Below, piece after piece: positions 8,527 to 16,391 of a stretch of 45,277 nt of DNA (position 1 is its first letter; each line of letters opens with the position of its first letter). The notes under the pieces are model-generated. The model saw nothing but the letters and a program-made list of their open reading frames with translations. It made no database searches and had not been told where the DNA came from. The stretch comes from Bacteroidales bacterium (GTDB lineage Bacteria; Bacteroidota; Bacteroidia; Bacteroidales; VadinHA17). The translations under genes and the position numbers were made by a program. The stretch covers positions 1-45,277 of the forward strand of contig WXFE01000057.1 in assembly GCA_009881065.1 (NCBI GenBank), in the 5' to 3' direction.

Positions 8527-9951
8527 ATGCTGTTGCTATTCTTCATACTGTCACTGGCGCTGAGCGGCGTTACACTCCTCTCCCGGAACAGGGGATTGAC
8601 AAGGGTATTTGTCCTCGCGTTCTCTGCCCTTCTCATTGCCTTTACGGTTCACGCCTGGATAAACAGGGGCAACACCGAGTTCATCTGGTTCACCTATGAC
8701 AGTACGGCAGTGCTGCTGTTGTCAGTACTGACCCTGCTGTCAGTGCCCACAATTTATCATGGCTTTATCTATACACGTGATGACACCCTTAAAAGATACA
8801 ATATATATCACTCCGGGCTGATAGCACTTATGACTTTCATGGCAGGAGCCTACCTGGCCAACACCATGACGGTAATGTGGATTTTCGTGGAGGCTACCAC
8901 CCTTGCCGTTGCGGTGCTCATCTACCATGACCGTACCGAGATGTCACTTGAGGCAACGTGGAAGTATGTATTCGTTTGTTCCACCGGTATAGCAGTGGCT
9001 TACCTTGGAATCCTCTTTCTGGGATTTATTTACGGACGCGGTGATGCTCCCAACCTCTCCTTCTCATCCTTCAGTCACCTTATCGGTAATGCCAATCCCC
9101 TTTATCTTAAGATTGCATTCCTGTTTGTGGTCGTTGGATTCAGCACCAAGATGGGTCTCTTCCCCATGCATACCGTCACCATTGATGCCCACTCCGTGGC
9201 ACCGCCTCCGGTGAGTGCGCTTATCTCCACCACCCTAATGAATGTGGGGTTCCTTGCCATCTATCGCGTTTACACGCTTTTTTCCGGCACCCCGATACTC
9301 CCATTCATGAATAATGTACTTATCCTGGCCGGAGTGTTTTCGTTGCTTATAGCTGCCGGTTACATGCTGAAGGCAAAGCATCTGAAGCGTATGCTTGCAT
9401 ATTCAAGTCTTGAGAATATGGGACTTGTTGCAATTGCCCTGGGGGTTGGCGGATATGGTTATTATGCCGCTTTGCTGATTATAGTACTGCATTCTCTCGC
9501 CAAGTCAAGCATGTTTTACCAGATGGGACAGTTTTCAAGGGTCCTTCACACCTTCAGGCTCGATGAAAGCGGCAGGTATATGAAACTCTATCCTGCAGGG
9601 GCTATGGTGCTAATGACAGGCATGATCTGCATTCTTGCCATACCCCCGTCAGGCATGTTCATCTCTGAAATCATGATCTTAAGGGCTATGGTAGTAAACG
9701 GCCAGTGGCTGGTCATGGCTTTGACCGTCATCCTTCTCTGCTGTATAATCTATGCGATGAGCACGAGGATAATGCATGTAAGTTTTTCATCACCGAGGCA
9801 AGAGAGTGAATTGCCGCAGCCGGGCATGGTCAGCCCGGTGGAGACGGTCAGCCAGTTCATCCTCCTGGCCCTGGTGATTATGATCTGCTTCTGGCAGCCA
9901 CCCTTTCTTGTTGACCTCATCAGTAACGGCATATCATCACTTCCCAGATAG
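8527..9951 (+). CDS. hyfF: Hydrogenase-4/FHL-like membrane subunit F (NuoN-type ion-pumping subunit)
   Basis: 474 residues, a second antiporter-like subunit with about 13-14 helices; slightly shorter than E. coli HyfF. Conserved features: FVEATTLAVAVLIYHD with the helix-5 Glu near residue 121; GFSTKMGLFPMHT with the helix-7 Lys near 215; DAHSVAPPPVSALIS; and AKHLKRMLAYSSLENMGLVAIALG, the discontinuous-helix region also seen in hyfB. The helix-8 Lys is replaced by Asn (LMNVG), which is normal in HyfF. With hyfB this gives two likely ion channels. Five bases separate it from hyfG. Confidence 0.92.
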   Translation: MLLLFFILSLALSGVTLLSRNRGLTRVFVLAFSALLIAFTVHAWINRGNTEFIWFTYDSTAVLLLSVLTLLSVPTIYHGFIYTRDDTLKRYNIYHSGLIALMTFMAGAYLANTMTVMWIFVEATTLAVAVLIYHDRTEMSLEATWKYVFVCSTGIAVAYLGILFLGFIYGRGDAPNLSFSSFSHLIGNANPLYLKIAFLFVVVGFSTKMGLFPMHTVTIDAHSVAPPPVSALISTTLMNVGFLAIYRVYTLFSGTPILPFMNNVLILAGVFSLLIAAGYMLKAKHLKRMLAYSSLENMGLVAIALGVGGYGYYAALLIIVLHSLAKSSMFYQMGQFSRVLHTFRLDESGRYMKLYPAGAMVLMTGMICILAIPPSGMFISEIMILRAMVVNGQWLVMALTVILLCCIIYAMSTRIMHVSFSSPRQESELPQPGMVSPVETVSQFILLALVIMICFWQPPFLVDLISNGISSLPR

Positions 9952-9956
9952 AAACA

Positions 9957-11477
9957 ATGAGCAGCAACAGGTATAAAGTAGTCAGGAACGGTTCATCGCC
10001 CGCAGGATTTTCTGAGATCCCGGTGCTCGGCTATGAGCTGTTCCATGAAGAGGTCACCTCAATGCTGGCAGATGAACGTTATCATTGCCTGAACTACTCC
10101 TGTTTCAGGAGCGGTGAAGGATTCAGGTTCATCTGTGTCATTGCCGATGACGGTTCAGGGGAGATAAGGATACTCAGCCACATAAAGAAAGACGATGGCA
10201 CTCCGCTGCGATCGTTGACGGCATCATGTTACGCGATGCATATATTTGAACGTGAGATATATGAGAATCACGGTGTGTTGTTCGATGATCATCCGTGGCT
10301 CAAGCCGGTGAGGTATCCGCATGACAGGGCCGACAGGCTCAGTGTGATGGATAACTATCCTTTCTATGAGATGGATAGTGAGGAGCTTCATGAGGTGGGA
10401 GTGGGGCCCATTCATGCAGGTGTGATAGAGCCCGGTCATTTCCGGTTTATATGTAATGGTGAGAGGGTACTGCATCTTGAAATTCAGCTGGGTTATCAGC
10501 ACCGTGGTATTGAGAAGCTATTTGTTTCTGCCGGAGATGGTCTGCACAGGGCACTCCTTTCGGAAAACATTGCCGGTGACAGTGCCGTGGCGCACGGACT
10601 GGCACATGCACAACTGCTTGAATCGCTGGCAGGTTTAGAACCTCCGGTTTCACTTCAGATCGAGCGCTGCATAGCCCTGGAGCTTGAACGCATTGGCGTG
10701 CACATAGGTGACACGGCTGCTCTGTGCGGTGATGTTGCTTACCAGCTAGGACAGGTGGCATGCGAGGCTCTGAGGACAATGGTCATAAATACAACTCAGT
10801 TCTGGTGTGGAAACCGGTTCGGTAAAGGCCTGATACGTCCCGGCGGATCGAACTTCCCGCTCACTGAGGAGTCCGCCGCCGAAATACTCAGGGTACTGGA
10901 AGAGGTTGACAGGAGATACGCTAATGTGACTGATTGTATCTATAGCCTGCCAAGCGTTCTCGGACGCTTTGAGGATATAGGTATTGTAACACGGAAACAG
11001 GCAACCTCCATTGGTGCGGTGGGTATGGCTGCGCGCACCTGCGGGGTGCCCAGGGATATACGAGCAACCCATCCTTTCCAGTATTACAGGAAGATGGAGA
11101 TCAATCCGGTGATGCAGGAGACGGGTGACGTTCTCGCCCGTGGCATGCTTCGTGCCCTGGAGGTCAGGGAGTCTGTAAAAATAATCCGCAGGCTGATTGA
11201 GAACTGGAGAAATTGTGCGAAGGAGACAGGCCGGCCACAGTATGATCTGAGATTCAGGCCTGACTGCCTGGCTGTATCGGTGACAGAAGGCTGGAGAGGG
11301 GAGATATGCCATGTTGCGGTTACTGACAATGACGGGAAGCTGGTAATGTATAAGATAAAGGATCCCTCCATGCATAACTGGATGGCCCTTGCCCTTGCCG
11401 TACGGAATCAGGAGATATCTGATTTCCCGGTATGCAACAAAAGCTTTAACCTGTCTTACTGTGGTAATGACCTGTAG
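9957..11477 (+). CDS. hyfG: Hydrogenase-4-like large subunit (NuoCD fusion) lacking the [NiFe] ligands
   Basis: 506 residues. An N-terminal NuoC-like domain (about 1-125; FEREIYENHGVLFDDHPWLKPVRYP) is fused to a NuoD/HycE-like domain that starts with VGVGPIHAGVIEPGHFRF and GYQHRGIEKL. In true hydrogenases a RxCGxCxxxH motif follows; here the aligned residues are N204-I-A206-G-D-S209-A-V-A-H213, so both Cys and the Arg are gone and only the His remains. At the C-terminus the DPCxxC motif is replaced by NLSYCG: Cys to Ser500 and Cys to Gly503, with one shifted Cys502. The C-terminal segment processed in maturation is absent too. It cannot bind a normal [NiFe] centre. Rest of the fold (ATHPF, MEINPVMQETGDVLAR) is well kept, so it is not a pseudogene. 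This matches Ehr-type complexes. Confidence 0.9.
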   Translation: MSSNRYKVVRNGSSPAGFSEIPVLGYELFHEEVTSMLADERYHCLNYSCFRSGEGFRFICVIADDGSGEIRILSHIKKDDGTPLRSLTASCYAMHIFEREIYENHGVLFDDHPWLKPVRYPHDRADRLSVMDNYPFYEMDSEELHEVGVGPIHAGVIEPGHFRFICNGERVLHLEIQLGYQHRGIEKLFVSAGDGLHRALLSENIAGDSAVAHGLAHAQLLESLAGLEPPVSLQIERCIALELERIGVHIGDTAALCGDVAYQLGQVACEALRTMVINTTQFWCGNRFGKGLIRPGGSNFPLTEESAAEILRVLEEVDRRYANVTDCIYSLPSVLGRFEDIGIVTRKQATSIGAVGMAARTCGVPRDIRATHPFQYYRKMEINPVMQETGDVLARGMLRALEVRESVKIIRRLIENWRNCAKETGRPQYDLRFRPDCLAVSVTEGWRGEICHVAVTDNDGKLVMYKIKDPSMHNWMALALAVRNQEISDFPVCNKSFNLSYCGNDL

Positions 11478-11494
11478 ATAATATCTGAAAGGCA

Positions 11495-12250
11495 ATGCTG
11501 AAAGAGATAAAAATACTCTCCGATCATGGCAAACAGTACGTGCCTGATCTACGGAATCAGCCCGTTTCTGCACTGTTCAGGGGCAGACCGGTCATCACTG
11601 CAGATATTACTGCAGCCGAGGCCAGAAAGGCTGCCGCGTTATGCCCGGCAGGTGCAATTGACAGCAGCAGCGGTGCAGTTGATCTTGGAAGGTGCGCCTT
11701 CTGCTGTGAGTGTGCGCTGGCAATGCCTGAGGTGTACAGATTTACCAATGACTACCGTATTTCTGCTACCAGGAGGGAAGATCTGATCATAAAGCCCGGT
11801 CAGTCTGAACCGCTCAGGATAGATGAGAGTGCTGTCAGAAAAGAGGTACGCAGGTTGTTCAGGCGCTCCCTGAAACTTCGCCAGGTGTCAGCAGGAGGAG
11901 ACAACTCATGCGAGATGGAGCTCTCTGCAGCGGGGAATGTGAACTTTGACATGGGCAGATACGGAATTGAATTTGTGGCATCACCCCGTCATGCTGACGG
12001 AATTGTTATAACCGGTCCTGTTTCTGAAAACATGTCCGCTGCCCTGGAAATCTGCTACGAAGCAACCCCTGCACCAAGGTTAATCATCCTTGTAGGCACT
12101 GATGCCATCAGCGGAGGGCTCTTTGCCGGCAGCCCTGCCATTAAGAGAGATTTTATTGAAAGTCAACATATTGATCTGTATGTCCCCGGCAATCCTGCCC
12201 ATCCGCTCACTTTCATAAACGGGGTGATGGACCTGACGGGCAGGAAGTAA
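11495..12250 (+). CDS. hyfI: Reduced ferredoxin domain fused to a NuoB/HycG-like small subunit with a degraded proximal-cluster site
   Basis: 251 residues. Residues about 40-95 are ferredoxin-like (NuoI/HycF type): Cys50 in ALCPAGAI, then CAFCCECALAMP with Cys67, Cys70 and Cys73. The first three cysteines of motif one and the last of motif two (Met77) are missing, leaving the ligands of exactly one [4Fe-4S] cluster; Cys71 is extra. Residues about 127-251 are NuoB/HycG-like (GRYGIEFVASPRHADGIVITGPVS). Of the four proximal-cluster Cys only Cys139 (GGDNSCE) survives; the others align with Asp136, Asp203 (VGTDAISGG) and Asn233 (YVPGNP). Hence no normal proximal cluster. In E. coli these are two proteins, HyfH and HyfI; a fusion is the odd feature here. 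Last gene of the operon, 17 bases after hyfG. Confidence 0.87.
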   Translation: MLKEIKILSDHGKQYVPDLRNQPVSALFRGRPVITADITAAEARKAAALCPAGAIDSSSGAVDLGRCAFCCECALAMPEVYRFTNDYRISATRREDLIIKPGQSEPLRIDESAVRKEVRRLFRRSLKLRQVSAGGDNSCEMELSAAGNVNFDMGRYGIEFVASPRHADGIVITGPVSENMSAALEICYEATPAPRLIILVGTDAISGGLFAGSPAIKRDFIESQHIDLYVPGNPAHPLTFINGVMDLTGRK

Positions 12251-12263
12251 ATACTCAGACCTC

Positions 12264-13589
12264 TTACCTGTTAAACAAATCCATGACAGCCCGTGTCATG
12301 GCAGTTGCGCCGGTGGTATAAGCCGGCACGAAGTCAGGGGCGAAGTTACTGCTGTGAAGTGCAGGCAGATTGGTTCCGCTGGCGATACTCTCATCATACT
12401 TCTCCCTGTTGACACCGCCCAGCCAGAAGAGGGCAATTTTTACCTTTTCATCAGTGCGGCCATACTTGCCAAAATCCTCTGCAACGGTTGCCGGATCAAC
12501 CCTGATGACATTCTCTTTTCCAAGTACATTCTCCATTGATGCCACGGCCATGCCAACCAGGTTAGCATCATTCTCAACAGGAGGTGTAAAGTCTTCCGGA
12601 AAGGTAATAACCGGCATCATCTCCTCCGGCAGACCGGCGGCCAGGGCATGGCCGTTGGCTATGCGTACCAGCGCCTCTGTTATCTGATTGTACACACCGT
12701 CGGAAAAAAACCTTAGTGTCAGCTTCATCTCAACCTCGCCAGGGATGATGTTATGCTTTGTGCCGCCATGGATAGAGCCTACGGTTACAACCGCAGGGTA
12801 AACGGGGTTGATCTCGCGGCTGACGATGGTCTGGTAATCGAGAATGATTTTTGCAGAGAGTACCACGGGATCAATGGTTTTATGAGGCATAGCCCCGTGG
12901 CCGCCGACTCCGAAAACTTTAAGGTCAGCAGAATTTACGCCGGCAAAGATCGCCCCGGGGAAATAACCGACGGTACCGGCTGGCAGGTCGGCGCTCACAT
13001 GATAACAGAGAGCATAATCGGGTTTCGGAAAACGGCTGTAGAGTCCGTCGGCAATCATCCGGTCCGATCCGCCGCTCACCTCCTCGGCGGGCTGGGCTAT
13101 TGCTACCAGTGTGCCTTTCCATTTGCTCTTAAGCGCCACCAGTGTTTGCACTGTTCCGTGCCAGACGGTCATGTGAAGATCGTGACCGCATGCATGCATC
13201 ACGGGTGTCTCCGGGCCCTGAGGCGTTGCAACCGTAATGGTGCTTGCGAAGGGCAACCCGGTCGTCTCCCTGACAGGCAGTGCATCCATGTCAGCGCGGA
13301 GCATGATCACCGGTCCCTTGCCGTTTCTCAGAACGCCAACAACGCCGTTGCCACCTACACCGGTGGTCACTTCAAAACCCAGCCTGCCAAGTGCATCTGC
13401 CATCTTTGCCGCGGTATTAAACTCCATCAGTGACAGTTCGGGATTCTGGTGCAGATCGCGGTACATAACCTCTGCCGCTGCAACAGACGAGGCCACTTCA
13501 TTTCTTATCAGGTTGCTTATATCCTGTCCGGATACCCTGTTGGCCATCAGGGCAGGCAGGAGCATGAGGGTCAATATCACTTTTTTCAT
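12264..13589 (-). CDS. Exported M20 family amidohydrolase (N-acyl amino acid / hippurate hydrolase type)
   Basis: 441 residues with a signal peptide of about 21 (MKKVILTLMLLPALMANRVSG). It is an M20D metallopeptidase, the group that removes acyl groups from N-acyl amino acids (hippurate, IAA-conjugates). Metal-site motifs are present: LRADMDALPV, HACGHDLHMT near residue 131, QPAEEVSGGS with the catalytic Glu, a His-bearing GYHV-like segment (CYHVSADLP), and the C-terminal LHSSNFAPDF. The dimerisation lid region (GGHGAMPHKTIDPV) is complete. Likely periplasmic and active. Natural substrate unknown. It converges with the hyf operon, 13 bases between stops, and has its own promoter element. Confidence 0.9.
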   Translation of the reverse strand: MKKVILTLMLLPALMANRVSGQDISNLIRNEVASSVAAAEVMYRDLHQNPELSLMEFNTAAKMADALGRLGFEVTTGVGGNGVVGVLRNGKGPVIMLRADMDALPVRETTGLPFASTITVATPQGPETPVMHACGHDLHMTVWHGTVQTLVALKSKWKGTLVAIAQPAEEVSGGSDRMIADGLYSRFPKPDYALCYHVSADLPAGTVGYFPGAIFAGVNSADLKVFGVGGHGAMPHKTIDPVVLSAKIILDYQTIVSREINPVYPAVVTVGSIHGGTKHNIIPGEVEMKLTLRFFSDGVYNQITEALVRIANGHALAAGLPEEMMPVITFPEDFTPPVENDANLVGMAVASMENVLGKENVIRVDPATVAEDFGKYGRTDEKVKIALFWLGGVNREKYDESIASGTNLPALHSSNFAPDFVPAYTTGATAMTRAVMDLFNR

Positions 13590-13609
13590 AGTATCTGGCT
13601 TGATGTCTC

Positions 13610-13617
13610 CAAATGTA
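13610..13617 (-). promoter_or_regulatory. -7 promoter element for the M20 amidohydrolase gene
   Basis: Reads TACATTTG on the minus strand, exact TAnnTTTG, 20 bases before the ATG at 13589. The remaining divergent region up to 13859 (about 240 bases) shows no ORF, RNA or clear promoter for the 13860 gene that I can name. Confidence 0.45.
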
Positions 13618-13859
13618 CCAATTAATACTCTCCGCTGTGACCGATTCCGAAAAATATGATATCATCGGTTTTGATCCGGGCTTTTTGCTAACTTAGTTTT
13701 TTTAAAGCCCTCTCCCTGTATAACAGGAATACGGGATGACCAAAAGAAGCATAATTCAGTAAACATGAAACTCACATCTGTCAAATGCACAAACATCTGT
13801 TTGTCTGATTTTCAGTCATGTGGGTTCCATCATGCCCTTAAAATCAAAACTATACTATA

Positions 13860-15911
13860 ATGAAGAACTATTTATTAATCGCAACGATTTTATTTATGGG
13901 AACAGCACTATTGACCTCATGCGGAGAGGCCGGCAAAAAGGCAGCCCCGGAGGCTGAATTCAAATATGAGGTTGACAGGTTTGAAGATATCAGTGTGCTC
14001 AAGTATCGCCTGCCCGCGTTTGAACAACTGACGACAGGGGAAAAGGAGTTTATCTATTACCTGTCGGAGGCAGCACTGTGTGGCCGGGATATACTCTGGG
14101 ACCAGAACTTTAAATACAACCTGCTCATCCGCAAAACCATCGAGGCAATAATCGACACATACGACGGTGACCGTGAGAGCGATGATTACAAGGCATTCAT
14201 AACCTATGCCAGGAGAGTCTTCTTCGCCAACGGCATACACCATCACTATTCAAATGATAAGTTTGTGCCCGGCTTTTCAGCAGATTATTTTGCCCTTCTG
14301 GTCAGCGGTTCTGATGCAGACCGCCTGCCTCTGAAAGAAGGAGAGAGCGCAGATGACCTTACATCCATGCTCACACCGGTGCTGTTTGACCCTGCACTGT
14401 ATGCAAGAAGGGTTGACCAGACAGAAGGTGTTGACATGGTAACCGCATCAGCCAACAATTTTTATGAGGGAGTAACACAGGCCGAGGTGGAGCAGTATTA
14501 TGCCTCGCTCGCTGATCCGGCTGACCCGAGGCCGGTTTCTTGGGGACTGAATAGCAAGGTGATGAAGGTTGACGGCAAAGTGACCGAGATTCCATGGAAG
14601 AGTGGCGGACTGTACGGTCAGGCTATTGACAAAATAGTCTACTGGCTTGAAAAAGCGCGTGATGTTGCGCTGAGCGAAACACAGAAGAACGAGCTTGACC
14701 TGCTCATCAGCTATTACAGGAGCGGAGATCTGAAGACATGGGATGAGTACAATGTGGTATGGGCTGGAAATACCGAGCTGTCAGTTGATTATATCAACGG
14801 ATTCATTGAAACATATGGTGATCCGATGGGTATGAAAGCCACATGGGAGGCTGTGGTTGATTACAAGGACTCTGAAGCCTCCAAAAGGACAGCTCTGATC
14901 ACGGAGAACGCCCAGTGGTTCGAGGATCATTCACCCGTCGACCCGCAGTACCGCAAGGAGAAAGTGACAGGTGTCGCTGCAAGTGTCATCAACGTGGCAA
15001 TGCTTGGAGGCGACTGTTATCCGGCCTCGCCGCTGGGGATCAACCTTCCCAATTCAAACTGGATAAGGGCAGAAGCAGGGTCCAAGTCAGTAACCCTGGC
15101 AAATATTACCGATGCCAAGGATATAGTGTCACGGGGAAGTGGCTTCCTGGAAGAGTTTGCCTTTGACCAGGCCGAGATTGACCGGATAGTCACATACGGT
15201 TCAATTTCTGATGCATTGCATACCGACATGCATGAGTGCATTGGCCACGCAAGCGGCAAGCTGGCTCCCGGCACTGATCCCAATGCCCTGAAAAACTACG
15301 CTTCACCACTGGAAGAGATGAGGGCTGACCTGTTTGCCCTTTACTTTATGATGGATCCGAAGATGACAGAGATAGGGCTTATGCCTTCTGACGAACCTGC
15401 CAGGGCACTCTATGACGGTTATATACGCAATGGTTTCCTGACCCAGATAGTGAGAATACAGCCAGGCAAGGACATAGAACAGGCTCATATGAGGTGCCGG
15501 TCGGCGATAGCCCACTGGGTATATGAGAAGGGCAGACCTGAGAACGTGATTGAGGTGGTGAAGCGTGACAGCAAGACGTTTGTCCGGATAAATGATTATC
15601 AGAAACTGCGCGGACTTTTCGGGGAGATGCTCAGGGAGGTGCAGAGAATCAAGTCAGAGGGTGATTTCGAAGCTGGCAGGAGCATGATTGAAAACTACGG
15701 TGTAAAGATAGATCAGGAACTTCATGGTGAAATACTGGCAAGGTATGCCGGACTGAATCTGGCTCCCTACAGCGGATTCGTCAATCCGGTCATGACACCT
15801 GTAACAGACCGCAAGGGCAGGATAACAGATGTAAAAATTGAGTATTGCTCTGACTTCCTGGGACAGATGATGGAATACGGGAAGAAATACTCCTTCCTTC
15901 CGGTCTGGTGA
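13860..15911 (+). CDS. Lipoprotein peptidase of family M49 (dipeptidyl-peptidase III)
   Basis: 683 residues. The N-terminus ends in a lipobox (LLTSC, Cys21), so it should be lipid-anchored in the periplasm. The zinc motif is HECIGH at residues 458-463, the HEXXGH variant seen in M49 enzymes, and the second motif EEMRAD lies about 25 residues later, giving the third zinc ligand (family form EECRAE/D). M49 enzymes remove dipeptides from the N-terminus of short peptides. Length fits bacterial DPP III (about 650-700). Many database entries of this family from Bacteroidota carry the name dihydrofolate reductase, which the sequence does not support. It stands alone, converging with the thioesterase gene; the 39 bases between them hold a weak GC hairpin only. 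Confidence 0.88.
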   Translation: MKNYLLIATILFMGTALLTSCGEAGKKAAPEAEFKYEVDRFEDISVLKYRLPAFEQLTTGEKEFIYYLSEAALCGRDILWDQNFKYNLLIRKTIEAIIDTYDGDRESDDYKAFITYARRVFFANGIHHHYSNDKFVPGFSADYFALLVSGSDADRLPLKEGESADDLTSMLTPVLFDPALYARRVDQTEGVDMVTASANNFYEGVTQAEVEQYYASLADPADPRPVSWGLNSKVMKVDGKVTEIPWKSGGLYGQAIDKIVYWLEKARDVALSETQKNELDLLISYYRSGDLKTWDEYNVVWAGNTELSVDYINGFIETYGDPMGMKATWEAVVDYKDSEASKRTALITENAQWFEDHSPVDPQYRKEKVTGVAASVINVAMLGGDCYPASPLGINLPNSNWIRAEAGSKSVTLANITDAKDIVSRGSGFLEEFAFDQAEIDRIVTYGSISDALHTDMHECIGHASGKLAPGTDPNALKNYASPLEEMRADLFALYFMMDPKMTEIGLMPSDEPARALYDGYIRNGFLTQIVRIQPGKDIEQAHMRCRSAIAHWVYEKGRPENVIEVVKRDSKTFVRINDYQKLRGLFGEMLREVQRIKSEGDFEAGRSMIENYGVKIDQELHGEILARYAGLNLAPYSGFVNPVMTPVTDRKGRITDVKIEYCSDFLGQMMEYGKKYSFLPVW

Positions 15912-15950
15912 ATTGTCAGAATCAGCCTGGCTCCCGGGGAGCATCTCTGA

Positions 15951-16391
15951 TCAGGACTTCTTCAGATTCGCTGCCTGCTCGTACAGTAATCTGTCAGCCT
16001 CGGTCAGAGGTTCGGTGACAATGTTGTGGGGCACGGGTCGGGTCTCCTCATCAACATGAATGAAGGTGGCGAAACCTTCAACCAATATCTTGGGACAAGT
16101 TGCCTTGCATATAGTTATATAAGCCACCAGGCTTGATCTGCCTGTATAGACAATTTTGGAATCAAACTTCAGCACCTCTCCGGGATTGGCCGGGCTGGTG
16201 AAATGCATGCCATGGACCTTCAGACAGACCACATTTTTGGGATCGAGCAGACTAGTGGAGGCAATGAAGCCTGATTCAACGAACCACTCAGCCGTACGCC
16301 CTGCGAAAAGAGTGCCATGATGGTTCAGATCCTCACTCTTAATGAGGCGCATGGTGACATTATCAACCGGATGATGAATGATCTTACTCAT
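15951..16391 (-). CDS. Hotdog-fold acyl-CoA thioesterase
   Basis: 146 residues of the YciA/BFIT-type hotdog family, which hydrolyses acyl-CoA to free acid and CoA. Visible features: LNHHGTLFAGRTAEWFVESGFIAS, in which the HGTLFAG.....W..... pattern forms the active-site loop and helix, then VHGMHFTSPANPGEVL and the final strand with ...ATFIHVDEETRP. Both halves of a single hotdog are complete and the length is typical. Chain-length specificity cannot be read from sequence. Its start (16391) lies eight bases inside the end of the Pit gene, so it is translated together with phosphate-transport genes; no functional reason is apparent. Confidence 0.88.
   Translation of the reverse strand: MSKIIHHPVDNVTMRLIKSEDLNHHGTLFAGRTAEWFVESGFIASTSLLDPKNVVCLKVHGMHFTSPANPGEVLKFDSKIVYTGRSSLVAYITICKATCPKILVEGFATFIHVDEETRPVPHNIVTEPLTEADRLLYEQAANLKKS

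Noticed and set aside
10746..11573. A 275-codon open frame on the minus strand inside hyfG.
   Set aside because: No recognisable motif, it overlaps the end of one and the start of the next well-conserved gene, and it fits a mirror of codon bias.
4992..12250. Calling the operon a functional [NiFe] hydrogenase or formate hydrogenlyase.
   Set aside because: The Ni-ligand cysteines in the large subunit and three of four proximal-cluster ligands are absent, and no formate dehydrogenase or maturation genes are in the window.
4992..12250. Calling it respiratory complex I (nuo).
   Set aside because: The genes follow hydrogenase-4 order, with HyfC, HyfE and HyfB type subunits and no NADH module, and the NuoI-like part is reduced to one cluster and fused to the NuoB-like part.
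12753..13433. A 226-codon open frame on the plus strand inside the M20 amidohydrolase gene.
   Set aside because: No domain; antisense to a gene with complete active-site motifs.
13860..15911. Dihydrofolate reductase, a name often given to this family.
   Set aside because: The sequence has the HECIGH and EEMRAD metal motifs of M49 peptidases, a lipobox, and none of the DHFR motifs.
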